Under the pieces are notes generated by a model. It searched no databases. It had not been told where the DNA came from and was given only the letters and a program-made list of their open reading frames with translations. A program made the translations under genes and the position numbers. A stretch of DNA of 64,000 bases, from contig OY969793.1 of the NCBI GenBank assembly GCA_963703145.1, positions 868,001 through 932,000 on the forward strand, written 5' to 3'. Below are positions 9,045 to 18,139 of this stretch, piece by piece. Every line of letters begins with the position of its first letter. The stretch's first letter is position 1. The stretch is from Bog-756 sp963703145 (GTDB lineage: Bacteria > Actinomycetota > Acidimicrobiia > Acidimicrobiales > RAAP-2).

Positions 9045-10448
9045 GTGTTCGAGGAGCGTCGAGGAGTGGGCGACGGCCAGTCGACCGATGGAGCCGTTGA
9101 AGGCCCATCTGCGTGGGCGTGGACGCGTGAACACGCCCGCCGGAGAAGGTGGCCATTGCTGGTCATGGTGGTGTTCCTGGCGGTCTCCATGGCGTACTCG
9201 TTCGGTTGGGACCCCGTTGTCCACCATGTGACCGGATGGGTCATCCCCGGGGACATCTGGTCGACCTTTCGGGCCGCCCATTGGGTCGGGTGGGGTGATC
9301 TGGGCGATGTCTATGGCCGCGACACGTCATTGGTCACGTTCCCTGGCATCGCCGTCGTGCTGGCTCCGGTGGCCATGGTCTCTGGCTCGCTGGGCCTGAG
9401 CGAATCCCTCGTCCCCATCCTGCTCCGGTGTCCCACATCGTGGATCCTCCTGGGTCCGGCGGTGTCGATCCTGGGGTCGACCTGTTTGCTGGCGTTCGAT
9501 GCCGTGGCCGACAGGCTGCACGTGGACGCGCGCAAACGGATGGTCCTGTGCCTGATGGAAGCCGTGGTCATCTTCCAGGTGCTCCCGATCTGGGGCCATC
9601 CAGAGGACCTCGTAGCCTTGGCTCTGGCGCTCTACGCGTTGCTGGCGGGAGACGACCGACGATGGACATTGGCCGGCTGTCTGTGGGGTGCGGCGATTGT
9701 GATGCAGCCACTGGTCATCCTCATGCTCCCGCTGGCTGTTGCCTATGCACCACGAGGACATCGGATCCGCATGTGTGTGCTCGGTGCGATTCCGTCGGTG
9801 GTGCTCGTCGGCACGCCACTCCTGTCGGAGTGGTCGACCACCTCGACGGTGCTGCTCCACCAGAAGAACTTTCCCTATCTCGACCAGGCCACACCGTGGG
9901 TGGCACTCACCTCCCATCTGACCAGGGACAGCGTGAGTGCCGGGCCTGGGCGGGTGATCGCGGTGCTTGCCGCGATCGGCCTCGGCATCGTGATCGCCCG
10001 ACGGCCACCCTCCTTGACCGGTCTGCTCTGGGCCTGCGCACTGGCGCTGAGCCTTCGGTGTTTCTTCGAAGCGGTGATGGTCTCGTTTTACCTCGGACCG
10101 CCGCTCGCCCTGATTGTGTTGGCGGCATCGTTGCGGAATCAATGGCCGAGACTCGTGGCTGCGTGGACCATCGCTGTCATCACGACCGTGTTCGCGTTCC
10201 ATCGTTTCTCGGAATGGGGCTACTGGCTCCCGATGACGATCCTGCTGTGCGCTGGGTTGGTCTGCGCGTGGCCTGGCAGGGAAGCCCTCGGGTGGACAAC
10301 GGGGGAGCAGGACGATGCCGATGCTGTCGTCTCCCCCCTTCCATTCGAGTCGGGAGACGGAGAGGGTGAGGAGCCCGGGGCCACTCCCGATGCAGCGCCG
10401 ATTGGCACGGGCCGCCCCACCAGGGTCAGTTCAGCGGTACTGCGTTAA
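9045..10448 (+). CDS. Polytopic membrane protein, possible GT-C type glycosyltransferase
   Basis: This 467-residue protein has about ten predicted membrane helices after a hydrophilic N-terminus of some 45 residues, and a charged C-terminal tail. It is the intact paralogue of the preceding gene and starts (GTG) only 3 bp after it. The first periplasmic loop carries the GD pair typical of GT-C enzymes, and WGHPEDLVALALALYALL resembles the GT87 core. A role in glycosylating the pilin or an envelope glycan is possible from its position, but nothing proves it. Confidence 0.6.
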   Translation: MFEERRGVGDGQSTDGAVEGPSAWAWTREHARRRRWPLLVMVVFLAVSMAYSFGWDPVVHHVTGWVIPGDIWSTFRAAHWVGWGDLGDVYGRDTSLVTFPGIAVVLAPVAMVSGSLGLSESLVPILLRCPTSWILLGPAVSILGSTCLLAFDAVADRLHVDARKRMVLCLMEAVVIFQVLPIWGHPEDLVALALALYALLAGDDRRWTLAGCLWGAAIVMQPLVILMLPLAVAYAPRGHRIRMCVLGAIPSVVLVGTPLLSEWSTTSTVLLHQKNFPYLDQATPWVALTSHLTRDSVSAGPGRVIAVLAAIGLGIVIARRPPSLTGLLWACALALSLRCFFEAVMVSFYLGPPLALIVLAASLRNQWPRLVAAWTIAVITTVFAFHRFSEWGYWLPMTILLCAGLVCAWPGREALGWTTGEQDDADAVVSPLPFESGDGEGEEPGATPDAAPIGTGRPTRVSSAVLR

Positions 10449-11807
10449 CTACAGCGGCCCTACCGTGTGCTTGCGGCCGGGAAGCAGCTCTCGGGCCGTC
10501 TCCAGGGTGCGGAGAGCCTCAGCGACCACTGACCGGGTGTCAGCCGGATCGATGACCGCGTCTACGAAGCCGCGCTCGGAGGCCTGCCACGGGGTGAGGA
10601 AGCGGTCGGAGTATTCGTCCTGCAGATCCTGACGGTCCTCGGGGAGGACCCGCCGGTGGAGTATCTGGACCGCCCCCTCCGCCCCCATCACGGCGATCTC
10701 GGCTCCGGGCCAGGCGAAGCAGAGATCGTTTCCGAGACCCTTGGAGTCCATCACGATGTAGGCACCTCCGAACGCCTTGCGCAGGATGACGCACACCCGG
10801 GGCACGGTGGCCTCGGCATAGGCGAAGGCCAACTCGGCCCCGTGTCGGATCATCCCCCGCCACTCAAGGTCCTTGCCCGGGAGGAATCCGGGCGTGTCGA
10901 CCAGGGTCACCAGGGGGAGGTTGAACGAGTCGCAGAACCGGACGAAGCGGGCCCCCTTTTGGGACGCGGCGATGTCGAGGGTGCCGGCCAGGGCCTGGGG
11001 CTGGTTGGCGACGAAGCCCACGGTCCGGCCGTCGATGCGGGCCAGGGCCGTCACCAGCTGAGGGGACCACCGGTTCCACAGCTCGGTCACGTCGTGGTCG
11101 TCGGCCAGGGATGCCGCCACCCGCCGCACGTCATAGGAGCTGGTGGCCCGGGCCGGAATGATCTCGCGCAGGTCGTCGACCGCCCGGTCGGCCAAGTCAC
11201 CGCCGTCGCCCCGCGGTGGCAGCTCGTCGGCGTTGGAGGGTAGGAGGCCCAAAAGATGGTCGACGTGGGCCAGCGCGTCCTCTTCCGAGGCGGCCTCGAT
11301 GGTGCAGAGCCCGCTGGATCGGGCGTGCATGGCCGTCCCGCCCAGCTGGTGGATCCCGATGCGGATCCCGGTGAACTCCTCGACCCGCGCCGGTCCGGAC
11401 ACGAAGGCGAAGGCGTCGCTGGTCATGATGACCAGGTCGGCGATGCCGAGCAGCAGAGCGGGGCCGGACAGCGCTGGCCCGGTCACCACGGCGATGACCG
11501 GCACCATGCCCGAGCACTGGGTCAGTGCCCGCGCCGCCTGGCCCCACCCGTGGAGGGAGGCCACGCCGTGGGACACATCGGCACCGCTCGACGCCAGCAC
11601 CAGGACGATCGGGATGCGCAGGGTGAGGGCGTAGGCCGCAGCGGCACGGATGGTCTCCCCGTCCTCCACCGACAGGGCCCCCCGCCGGAGCGACGACATC
11701 GACCGAACGACCATCGCCGGCCGCCCACCCAGCTCCTCGATACCCGACTGCACACTCCCGGTGACGAGATGCCGGAAGATGGGGGCAGACGGGGCCTCGA
11801 TGGTCAC
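10449..11807 (-). CDS. Acyl-CoA carboxylase carboxyltransferase (beta) subunit
   Basis: This biotin-dependent carboxyltransferase moves CO2 from carboxybiotin to an acyl-CoA such as acetyl- or propionyl-CoA, feeding malonyl- or methylmalonyl-CoA pools. The two crotonase-fold halves are visible: an N-terminal half with the SGADVSHGV oxyanion region, and a C-terminal half with VDTPGFLPGKDLEWRGMIRHGAEL and RKAFGGAYIVMDSKGLG. At 452 residues it is shorter than the usual 510-540 and lacks part of the N-terminal acyl-CoA region, so it may be a divergent paralogue. It starts with GTG and faces away from CtaG's stop by about 50 bp. Confidence 0.85.
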   Translation of the reverse strand: MTIEAPSAPIFRHLVTGSVQSGIEELGGRPAMVVRSMSSLRRGALSVEDGETIRAAAAYALTLRIPIVLVLASSGADVSHGVASLHGWGQAARALTQCSGMVPVIAVVTGPALSGPALLLGIADLVIMTSDAFAFVSGPARVEEFTGIRIGIHQLGGTAMHARSSGLCTIEAASEEDALAHVDHLLGLLPSNADELPPRGDGGDLADRAVDDLREIIPARATSSYDVRRVAASLADDHDVTELWNRWSPQLVTALARIDGRTVGFVANQPQALAGTLDIAASQKGARFVRFCDSFNLPLVTLVDTPGFLPGKDLEWRGMIRHGAELAFAYAEATVPRVCVILRKAFGGAYIVMDSKGLGNDLCFAWPGAEIAVMGAEGAVQILHRRVLPEDRQDLQDEYSDRFLTPWQASERGFVDAVIDPADTRSVVAEALRTLETARELLPGRKHTVGPL

Positions 11808-11859
11808 GGGCCCATGCTACGGACCGGGCCACGCCGCCGCCGCGGATGCCCTCGACCGG

Positions 11860-12882
11860 TCAGCGACCCTGCTCAGGGGGGCGGCCGCCGGGCGGGGGAT
11901 CCGTCCCTGGCCCGCTCCGGTCGCCGGACCCCGGGGTCGTGCCGGGGGACCGGCTCGAAGGAGGTGGGGGGACGTTCTCCTGTTCCACGCCGCCATCGGG
12001 CCTCTCCCGGAGGAAGCCACCGTCACGACGGTCGGCCCGTTCGAACTGGCGCTCCACGTCGGCCCACACCAGCGGGTCGTTTGCCGACAGCTCGTCCTCG
12101 GAGGTCGACGCCCGGGCCAGGACCACGCCGCCCACGCACAGCAGGACCAGCAGCATGGACAGCTTGGACACGAAGCCGGCGATCTGCTGGTCATTGAGCG
12201 GCCGTAGCCCGATGGCCCGGTGGGACCGGGCGAACTCGGCGTAGAGGGGGTGGGTGGAAAAGATGTAGATGAACGAGAGGAAGGCCGGTACCACGGCCTG
12301 GGCGATCAGGTAGGCGAACCGCACCACCGGCTTCAGTCGGGGGGTGCCGGGGATGCGGCCCAGCACGGGGAGCCACAGGATGATCCCGGCGGCCACCACC
12401 AGCACGGTGGTGACCGCCCGGAACGCCAGTGAGGTCGCTTGGCCGTGGACCACCCAGGGTGTCATCGAACCGACCAGCACCACTGTGACCGTGGCGATGG
12501 CCACCGGGGGTCGGTGGAGGCGCAGGAGTACGGCGTCCACCGCGGCCGGCCGTGTGGCCCACTGGACGATGTCGTAGGGGAGCCCGAGGACCAGCAGCGG
12601 CGCCACGACCAGCACCATCAGCACCCGCTGGACGACCAAGGCCGTGAGCGACCACTGGGCGGCCAGATCGGCCAGGGGCCAGGTGAGGCCCACCGCCGCG
12701 GCCAGGACCGCGCCGGCGAACTGAATGCGTTGCCTCCTGGTCCACGGGATCGGGCGGGCGGCCGACACCGCCAGTCGTCGATGGCCGCCCACCACCGCCG
12801 CGGCCAGGACGACCAAGGCGGCCCACGCCACCAGGTGTGGCTCCCAGGCGAACGGGTCGGCACCGGCCACCCCGATCACCAC
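11860..12882 (-). CDS. ctaG: Cytochrome c oxidase assembly protein, caa3 CtaG family
   Basis: This integral membrane protein of the caa3-type CtaG family assists CuA/CuB oxidase assembly. About seven helices run from residue 15 to 265 and include the family pattern THPLYAEFARSH with DQQIAGFVSK near the C-terminal helices. It ends in a hydrophilic, Pro-rich tail of about 60 residues. The GTG start at 12882 lies 29 bp from the divergent pafB start, so the two promoters must overlap or pafB is leaderless. Confidence 0.83.
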   Translation of the reverse strand: MVIGVAGADPFAWEPHLVAWAALVVLAAAVVGGHRRLAVSAARPIPWTRRQRIQFAGAVLAAAVGLTWPLADLAAQWSLTALVVQRVLMVLVVAPLLVLGLPYDIVQWATRPAAVDAVLLRLHRPPVAIATVTVVLVGSMTPWVVHGQATSLAFRAVTTVLVVAAGIILWLPVLGRIPGTPRLKPVVRFAYLIAQAVVPAFLSFIYIFSTHPLYAEFARSHRAIGLRPLNDQQIAGFVSKLSMLLVLLCVGGVVLARASTSEDELSANDPLVWADVERQFERADRRDGGFLRERPDGGVEQENVPPPPSSRSPGTTPGSGDRSGPGTDPPPGGRPPEQGR

Positions 12883-12911
12883 GGCGTCCGCTCCGCCCTA
12901 GATTGACGGCG

Positions 12912-13871
12912 ATGCCACGACTGGATCGACTCGAGCGGGTGACGGACCTGTTGTTGGTGCTGCTCGACACCCCGCGTCCCCTCAGCCTGCGGGAGATCGC
13001 CGACCGGGTTCCCGGCTATCCCGACAGCCACGGAGCGCGGCGTCAGGCGTTCGAGCGGGACAAGCGCCTGCTGCGTGACGAGGGGATCCCGGTGCTGGTG
13101 GTGACCATCGGAGGTGAGGACCAACTCGGCTACCGGGTGGATCCCGATGCCTACTTCCTGCCCGACCTCGGCCTCGACCCCGAGGAGCAAGCCGCCCTGA
13201 ACCTGGCCGTCGCCGGAGTTCATCTGGGCCAGCCTATCGGTCACGATGCGCTCTCCAAGCTGGGTGCCGGTGGTGAATCACCGCTCCGGGCCGGCATGGC
13301 ACCGCTGGTGGACTTGCGGTCCGTGGACGGGCTGCCGGCCCTGCCCGCGCTGTTCGACGCCATCCGCACCGCTGCCGTCGTGGAGTTCGGCTACCGGGGC
13401 GAGCCGCGCCACGTGGACCCGGCCGGCCTCCGCTTTCGCGACGGTTTCTGGTATCTGGTGGGGTTCGACCTCGACCGCGGCGAGGCCCGGACCTTTCGGG
13501 TCGACCGGATCGAGGGTGTTCCCGAGGCCGGGGCCCACGGATCGGCCGACCTGCCCGTGGGCTTCGACGTCGAGGGGGCGTTCTCCCGCGATCCCTGGCA
13601 GTTCGGCGACGGCGAGGAGGTCGATGTCGACGTGCTCGTCGACGGGGCCGAGGCCGGCCGGGTCGTGGCGGAGTTGGGCCCGGAGGCCGTGGTGGACCGT
13701 CGGGGTGACGGGGCCCTGGTGGTCCGCCTCACCGTCACCGACCAAGAGGCCCTGGTGCTGTGGGTGCTCGACTTGTTGGACCACGCCGAGGTGCTGAGCC
13801 CGGCGGCCACCCGCGATGCCGTGGTCGAGCGTCTCGGTGCCATCGCGGCGACAGGCGGTGAGAGCCGATGA
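12912..13871 (+). CDS. pafB: WYL-domain transcriptional regulator PafB
   Basis: PafB forms with PafC a heteromeric regulator that activates the LexA-independent DNA damage response in mycobacteria. The N-terminal winged helix runs from LDRLERVTDLLLVLLDT to about residue 75. A WYL domain follows (IRTAAVVEFGYRGEPRHVDP, then FWYLVGFDLDRGEARTFRVDRI) and a WCX region ends the protein. I chose ATG 12912 because the longer frame reaching 12837 lies inside the divergent ctaG gene. It overlaps pafC by 4 bp. Confidence 0.9.
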   Translation: MPRLDRLERVTDLLLVLLDTPRPLSLREIADRVPGYPDSHGARRQAFERDKRLLRDEGIPVLVVTIGGEDQLGYRVDPDAYFLPDLGLDPEEQAALNLAVAGVHLGQPIGHDALSKLGAGGESPLRAGMAPLVDLRSVDGLPALPALFDAIRTAAVVEFGYRGEPRHVDPAGLRFRDGFWYLVGFDLDRGEARTFRVDRIEGVPEAGAHGSADLPVGFDVEGAFSRDPWQFGDGEEVDVDVLVDGAEAGRVVAELGPEAVVDRRGDGALVVRLTVTDQEALVLWVLDLLDHAEVLSPAATRDAVVERLGAIAATGGESR

Positions 13872-14848
13872 CCGCCACTGCCGACACCGCCGGCCGCCTC
13901 CGTCGGCTCCTGGCCATCCTGGCGTGGCTGGCTCAGGTGGGCGAGGCGCCCATCGACGAGGTGGCCGCCCGCTTCGACCTCACCCCCGCCGCTCTGGTCA
14001 CCGAACTGGAGATGGCGGCCTGCTGTGGGGTCCCTCCCTACACCCCCGATCAGCTGATGGAGATCGTGGTCACCGAGTCGACGGTGTCGACCCGGGTGGG
14101 GATCGCTCTGACCCGGCCCCGACGGCTGAGCCCGCCTGAGGGCTTCGCCCTGGCTGCGTCGGCGCGCGCGCTGCTGGCTGTACCGGGCAGCGACGACACC
14201 GGGGCGCTGTCCCGGGCCCTCGACAAACTGGACCGGGCCCTCGGGGGAGAGCAAGTCGGCGTCGAGCTGGACACCCCAGCCCTCCTCCAGGTGGTGGGCG
14301 ACGCGGTGGCGTCACGCACACGGCTGGCCATTTCGTACTACTCGGCGTCCTCGGACCGGGTCACCGACCGCGAGATCGACCCCATCCGCCTGTTCACGAC
14401 CGAGGGTCACTGGTATGTCGACGCCTGGTGTGCCACGGCAGGCGACCTCCGCCGATTCCGGGTCGACCGCATCAGCGCGGCACAGCCCGCGCCGGACCCC
14501 GACGGTGCTGTGGGGCCCGATCGTCTCCCGGACAGCGAGCAACGGGGATTCGAGCCCTTCGTACCCGGGCCAGACAGTCGCCGGGTCCGCCTCTCGGTGG
14601 ACCCCTCGACGGCCTGGCTGCTCGAGTCCATCCCCTCGGCTGGCCCCCCCGAGGCAGTCGACGGCCGAGTCGAGCTCGAGGTCTTCGTGGGAGGGGAGGC
14701 CTGGTTGCAGCGACTCCTGCTCCGCTTGGGCCCCGATGCCCGGGTGGTGTTCCCCGAGGAGTTTCGGACACTCGCTGCCGAGGCCGCTACCCGCGTCCTG
14801 CTGCGCTACCGCTCCGGGGCCGAGGCCGCACCGACCGCGGCGCACTGA
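13868..14848 (+). CDS. pafC: WYL-domain transcriptional regulator PafC
   Basis: This is the PafB partner, 326 residues, with an N-terminal helix-turn-helix (LRRLLAILAWLAQVGEAPIDEVAARF), a WYL core (RTRLAISYYSASSDRVTDREIDP, HWYVDAWCATAGDLRRFRVDRI) and a C-terminal WCX extension. Its ATG overlaps the pafB stop (ATGA), which implies coupled translation. In most actinobacteria tatA and tatC follow pafC; here a relaxase gene lies downstream instead. Confidence 0.9.
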   Translation: MTATADTAGRLRRLLAILAWLAQVGEAPIDEVAARFDLTPAALVTELEMAACCGVPPYTPDQLMEIVVTESTVSTRVGIALTRPRRLSPPEGFALAASARALLAVPGSDDTGALSRALDKLDRALGGEQVGVELDTPALLQVVGDAVASRTRLAISYYSASSDRVTDREIDPIRLFTTEGHWYVDAWCATAGDLRRFRVDRISAAQPAPDPDGAVGPDRLPDSEQRGFEPFVPGPDSRRVRLSVDPSTAWLLESIPSAGPPEAVDGRVELEVFVGGEAWLQRLLLRLGPDARVVFPEEFRTLAAEAATRVLLRYRSGAEAAPTAAH

Positions 14849-15037
14849 CCGGCGGGGCCACCACTACCCCTGCCGTCTGGCGGCATCGTGTCATCGCCGG
14901 TGACGGCCAGGTCGTCCCCGAGGGCCGGGCAAGGTCCCCGGCCAGCTCCCGGGCAGGCCAGCCTGTCATGCCTGCACGGTGGAAGACGATCGTGCACGGC
15001 CGAAGCGGATCGGCCTCGGGTGGACGGCACCGGGCCG

Positions 15038-16354
15038 GTGCTGAGGGCGCACATCATCCGACAGGACGGCTACCGCTACTACATGGATGACCTGGTGCCA
15101 GGCCGGGCCGAGGGCAGCCTGGTGGCCGGGGAGTCGCCGGGCCAATGGTCGGGTGGGGGTGCGACGGCCCTGGGCCTCTTGGGCGAGGTCACCTCGGGCG
15201 AGTTCCGCGCCGTGCTCGAGGGGCGCGACCCCCGTTCGGGGACGGCGTTGCGGCACCGACGCGGTGTGCGCACCGTCGACGGTTACGACCTCACATTCGG
15301 CGCGCCGAAGTCGGTGTCGATCCTGCACCTGCTGGCTCCGAGGGAGATGGCCGACGAGGTCGGGGCCGGCCATCATGCAGCGGTGGCCGAGGCCGTCGGC
15401 TACCTGGGCCGCACCGCCGTCGGGGTGCGGCGGGTCGTCCAGGGCGAGGTACGTTCTCTGCCGGCCACCGGTCCGGTGGCCGGCAGCTTCGTGCACCGGA
15501 CCAGCCGGGCCCTCGATCCCCATCTCCACACCCACGCGGTGGTGGCCAACGTGGCCCAGGGCGTCGATGGCGGGTGGTCCACCCTCGACAGCCGCCGCCT
15601 GTTCGCGCACATCGGCGCGGCCCGAAGCGTCTACCACGCCCGCCTCCGGCTGGAGATGGCCGACCGGCTGGGGGCAGCCTGGGACGTGCCCGTCAACGGC
15701 CTCGGTGACATCGTCGGGGTCGATGCCCGGCTGCGCCGGCTGTTCTCTGTGCGTGCTGCGTCCATGGAGCAGTACCGATTCGAGCGAAACGGGGCGACCA
15801 GCAGGCCGGTGCGGTCCACCGGGGCCTTCCACGCCACCCGCCCGGACAAGGACCGGACCCGGTCGGTCGAGTCGCTGGTCGGGGAGTGGCAGCAGCGGGC
15901 GAGCGATTTCGGACACGACCTCGGCGAGCTGACCACGGTGGTCGGGCGAGCCCGCGGGCCACAGGGCCCAGCCGAGCGCTTCGAGCTGGGTCGCGTCCAG
16001 GAGCGCCTGGGGACCCTGGTGGCGGACGGGCGCACCGTGCGCCACCCCGACGTGGTGGCGGCCGTGGCCTGTGCGGCCGTCGGAGGGGCCACGGCCCAGA
16101 CCATCGAATCGGTGGCCGATCGCATCGGCCGCGCCGTCGATGGATCGCCGTGGTCGAGCGCCGCGTTGGCGTCCCTGACCGCCGCCGACCTCACGGTCGA
16201 CGGTCCGGATCGCCACCTCCCAGCCAGAGCGGTGGCCCTCGATGGGGCGGATCGACGGATCGAGCGGACAGCGCCGCCCTCGGGGGGTCCACCCGGGCTG
16301 GCACGGTCGGTCGATCCAGTGTCCCGCGCGGCAGGCCGTTGGCTCGGTCGTTGA
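15038..16354 (+). CDS. MobF/TrwC-type relaxase domain protein, no helicase
   Basis: This resembles the N-terminal nicking domain of MobF (TrwC/TraI) conjugative relaxases. Seen are YRYYMDDL with candidate catalytic tyrosines near the start, GESPGQWSGGGATALGLLGEV, YDLTFGAPKSVSILHLL, and the metal-binding three-histidine motif HLHTHAVVANV. The frame is open upstream to 14888; GTG 15038 places the tyrosines where the family has them. At 438 residues it stops after the relaxase domain, without the RecD-like helicase of full-length TrwC. It converges on the coupling-protein gene 12 bp away. No mating-pore genes, oriT or integrase are visible here. Confidence 0.8.
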   Translation: MLRAHIIRQDGYRYYMDDLVPGRAEGSLVAGESPGQWSGGGATALGLLGEVTSGEFRAVLEGRDPRSGTALRHRRGVRTVDGYDLTFGAPKSVSILHLLAPREMADEVGAGHHAAVAEAVGYLGRTAVGVRRVVQGEVRSLPATGPVAGSFVHRTSRALDPHLHTHAVVANVAQGVDGGWSTLDSRRLFAHIGAARSVYHARLRLEMADRLGAAWDVPVNGLGDIVGVDARLRRLFSVRAASMEQYRFERNGATSRPVRSTGAFHATRPDKDRTRSVESLVGEWQQRASDFGHDLGELTTVVGRARGPQGPAERFELGRVQERLGTLVADGRTVRHPDVVAAVACAAVGGATAQTIESVADRIGRAVDGSPWSSAALASLTAADLTVDGPDRHLPARAVALDGADRRIERTAPPSGGPPGLARSVDPVSRAAGRWLGR

Positions 16355-16365
16355 CGGGTTCTCCC

Positions 16366-17880
16366 TCAGCGCTCCAGTCCGGGTGGGACAGCCCGGTCGA
16401 TCCGGACATGGGATGGGTCCTGGCGTCCGAGTTCGTGGTCTCGACCCCAGTGCCGCAGGGAACGCCACGGTTCGTCGGTGTGCGATGGGGTCAGGGTGAC
16501 CCAGGCGGGCTGCTTGCGCTGGTCGAAGGCCAGCGCCCGGCCGTCCAGCCCACGCGCGATGGCGTCGACGGGGAGCCTCGGTCGCCACCGGGTCGACACG
16601 CTCTCGCTGACCTGGGGACGGCCGCCGGTCAGGAGGTCACTCAGCGGTTGCCCGGTCAGTGCCCGTCCGACCGAGACCGAACGGGCCGGGAGCTCCTCGT
16701 CTCCCGCCAACGCAGAGAGTGCCTCCAGGGTCGCCCGGTCGCCGATGCCGGGGAGCACCACCGTGGTGCCGAAGAGCGACGGGAACCCGTCGGCCCGGCC
16801 CGGCCACCGGTGGCGGGCCTGGGACAGGTCCTGAAAGCAGGCCATGGTGACCAGCCCCTGGCCGCCCCCCTCGCTGATCATCGACGGGAGTTCGGGAAGC
16901 GGCGCCACGTTGGCCAGCTCGTCGAGGGCCAACAGCACCGGCGGCCCGTGTGGTGCACGAGGGTCCTGGTCGGCAGCGTAGGCGTAGGTGGCCCGGGCCA
17001 CGTCCTCCACCAGGCCGACCACCATGGGCGCCACCTGGGCCTGCTGGTGGGCCGGGGCGGCGATGTAGATGGTGTCGGCCGAGCGCACGAAGCGCGCCGG
17101 ATCGAAGTCCGGGTCGGTGGTGGTGTCGAGGGCCTGTTCGAAGCGGAACCCGGCCAGGGCTCCCGAGGCGGTGGACCAGATACCGCTGAGTTCCCGCGGA
17201 TCGGTGCCGGCGATGCCGTCCAACAGGTTCCGGGCGAGGGCCGTGGTCGTCCCGTGCCCACCGGCCAGGATCTGTTGGGCCGGGAGGGCCTGTCGTCGAT
17301 CGACCCAGGTCAGGGCGGTGCGCATGTCGGCTCCGTCGAGGGCGGCGGCGTGGAGGAGGGGCGCCATCAGCGACTGGGCCCGCTCGGTCCAGTGGGACGT
17401 GCCCGAACCACTCGATGCGGCCGCGCCGACTGCGACCAACGAGCGGGCCATCGACTGTGCGCCGGCCCACGAGGTACTCGACTGGATCGGCGACCACCGG
17501 AGTCGCTGGACGTCTCCTCGTTCGGGCACCGAACCGGTGGGGTCGAACAGCAGGGTCCGGCCAAGGGTGGAGCGCGCCGCCACGGTGGCGTCGAGCACAT
17601 CGGGTTTCGTCGATGTGGACACCACCGGCCCGTTGGCCGCCAGCACATTGGGGATGATCAAGGAGGTCGTCTTGCCCGAGCGCGGCGGACCAATGACCAT
17701 GACCGAATGTTGCGCCGAAACGAAGCGCAGGCCGCTCTGATCGGCGCCGAGGTACACACCGTGTTCGGCGCCGGCCGACGCGCCCGAACAGTGCGCGATG
17801 TCGCAGAACGGCGCGCTGTACGGCCATCGCGGAAGAAAAATTTTGCACGGTGATCTCGTCTCGTCATCGGGAGAATTCAT
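16366..17880 (-). CDS. TraD/VirD4-type coupling ATPase (TraG-like)
   Basis: This P-loop ATPase of the VirD4/TraG family delivers relaxosome-DNA to a secretion channel. Visible are Walker A GPPRSGKTTS, the PNVLAANGPVVSTSTKPDV segment, Walker B LLALDELANVAPLPELP, and SEGGGQGLVTMACFQDLSQ as in the TraM-recognition domain. I see no clear N-terminal membrane anchor, so it is a soluble type. The frame extends to 17973, but GAGGAG eight bases before the ATG at 17880 supports the shorter start (504 residues). It faces the relaxase gene tail to tail, which suggests a shared origin in a conjugative element. Confidence 0.8.
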   Translation of the reverse strand: MNSPDDETRSPCKIFLPRWPYSAPFCDIAHCSGASAGAEHGVYLGADQSGLRFVSAQHSVMVIGPPRSGKTTSLIIPNVLAANGPVVSTSTKPDVLDATVAARSTLGRTLLFDPTGSVPERGDVQRLRWSPIQSSTSWAGAQSMARSLVAVGAAASSGSGTSHWTERAQSLMAPLLHAAALDGADMRTALTWVDRRQALPAQQILAGGHGTTTALARNLLDGIAGTDPRELSGIWSTASGALAGFRFEQALDTTTDPDFDPARFVRSADTIYIAAPAHQQAQVAPMVVGLVEDVARATYAYAADQDPRAPHGPPVLLALDELANVAPLPELPSMISEGGGQGLVTMACFQDLSQARHRWPGRADGFPSLFGTTVVLPGIGDRATLEALSALAGDEELPARSVSVGRALTGQPLSDLLTGGRPQVSESVSTRWRPRLPVDAIARGLDGRALAFDQRKQPAWVTLTPSHTDEPWRSLRHWGRDHELGRQDPSHVRIDRAVPPGLER

Positions 17881-18127
17881 CGGGTCGGCTCCTCGGCGGA
17901 GCACACCTCCCGCGATGACGGCCCGTGACGCGACCGTCAAAGAATCCTTGCAAACAAACAGTTTTTTGTCCATGACCTAATTGATCATGCCGTCCCGCCG
18001 GCGCATTGCGAGTCATTGCAGCCGCGTCGGGGAGAGCGCCGCGTGGGCGACACGCGCACGCGATACGTGAAGTGGTGCTTGACCTGGAGGTGAAATGCCA
18101 TTTTGCTGGTAGTTGTCATGTATCGCT

Positions 18128-18139
18128 GAGGAGGTGATC
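18128..18139 (+). promoter_or_regulatory. Extended Shine-Dalgarno of tailed HU gene
   Basis: GAGGAGGTGATC matches at least ten bases of the 16S rRNA anti-Shine-Dalgarno end and sits directly before TTG 18140. It decides this start over a TTG at 18113 and implies heavy translation. Confidence 0.88.

Noticed and set aside
14966..16588. 540-residue reading opposite the relaxase
   Set aside because: It is Arg/Gly/Pro-rich antisense sequence crossing two real genes, with no recognisable motif.
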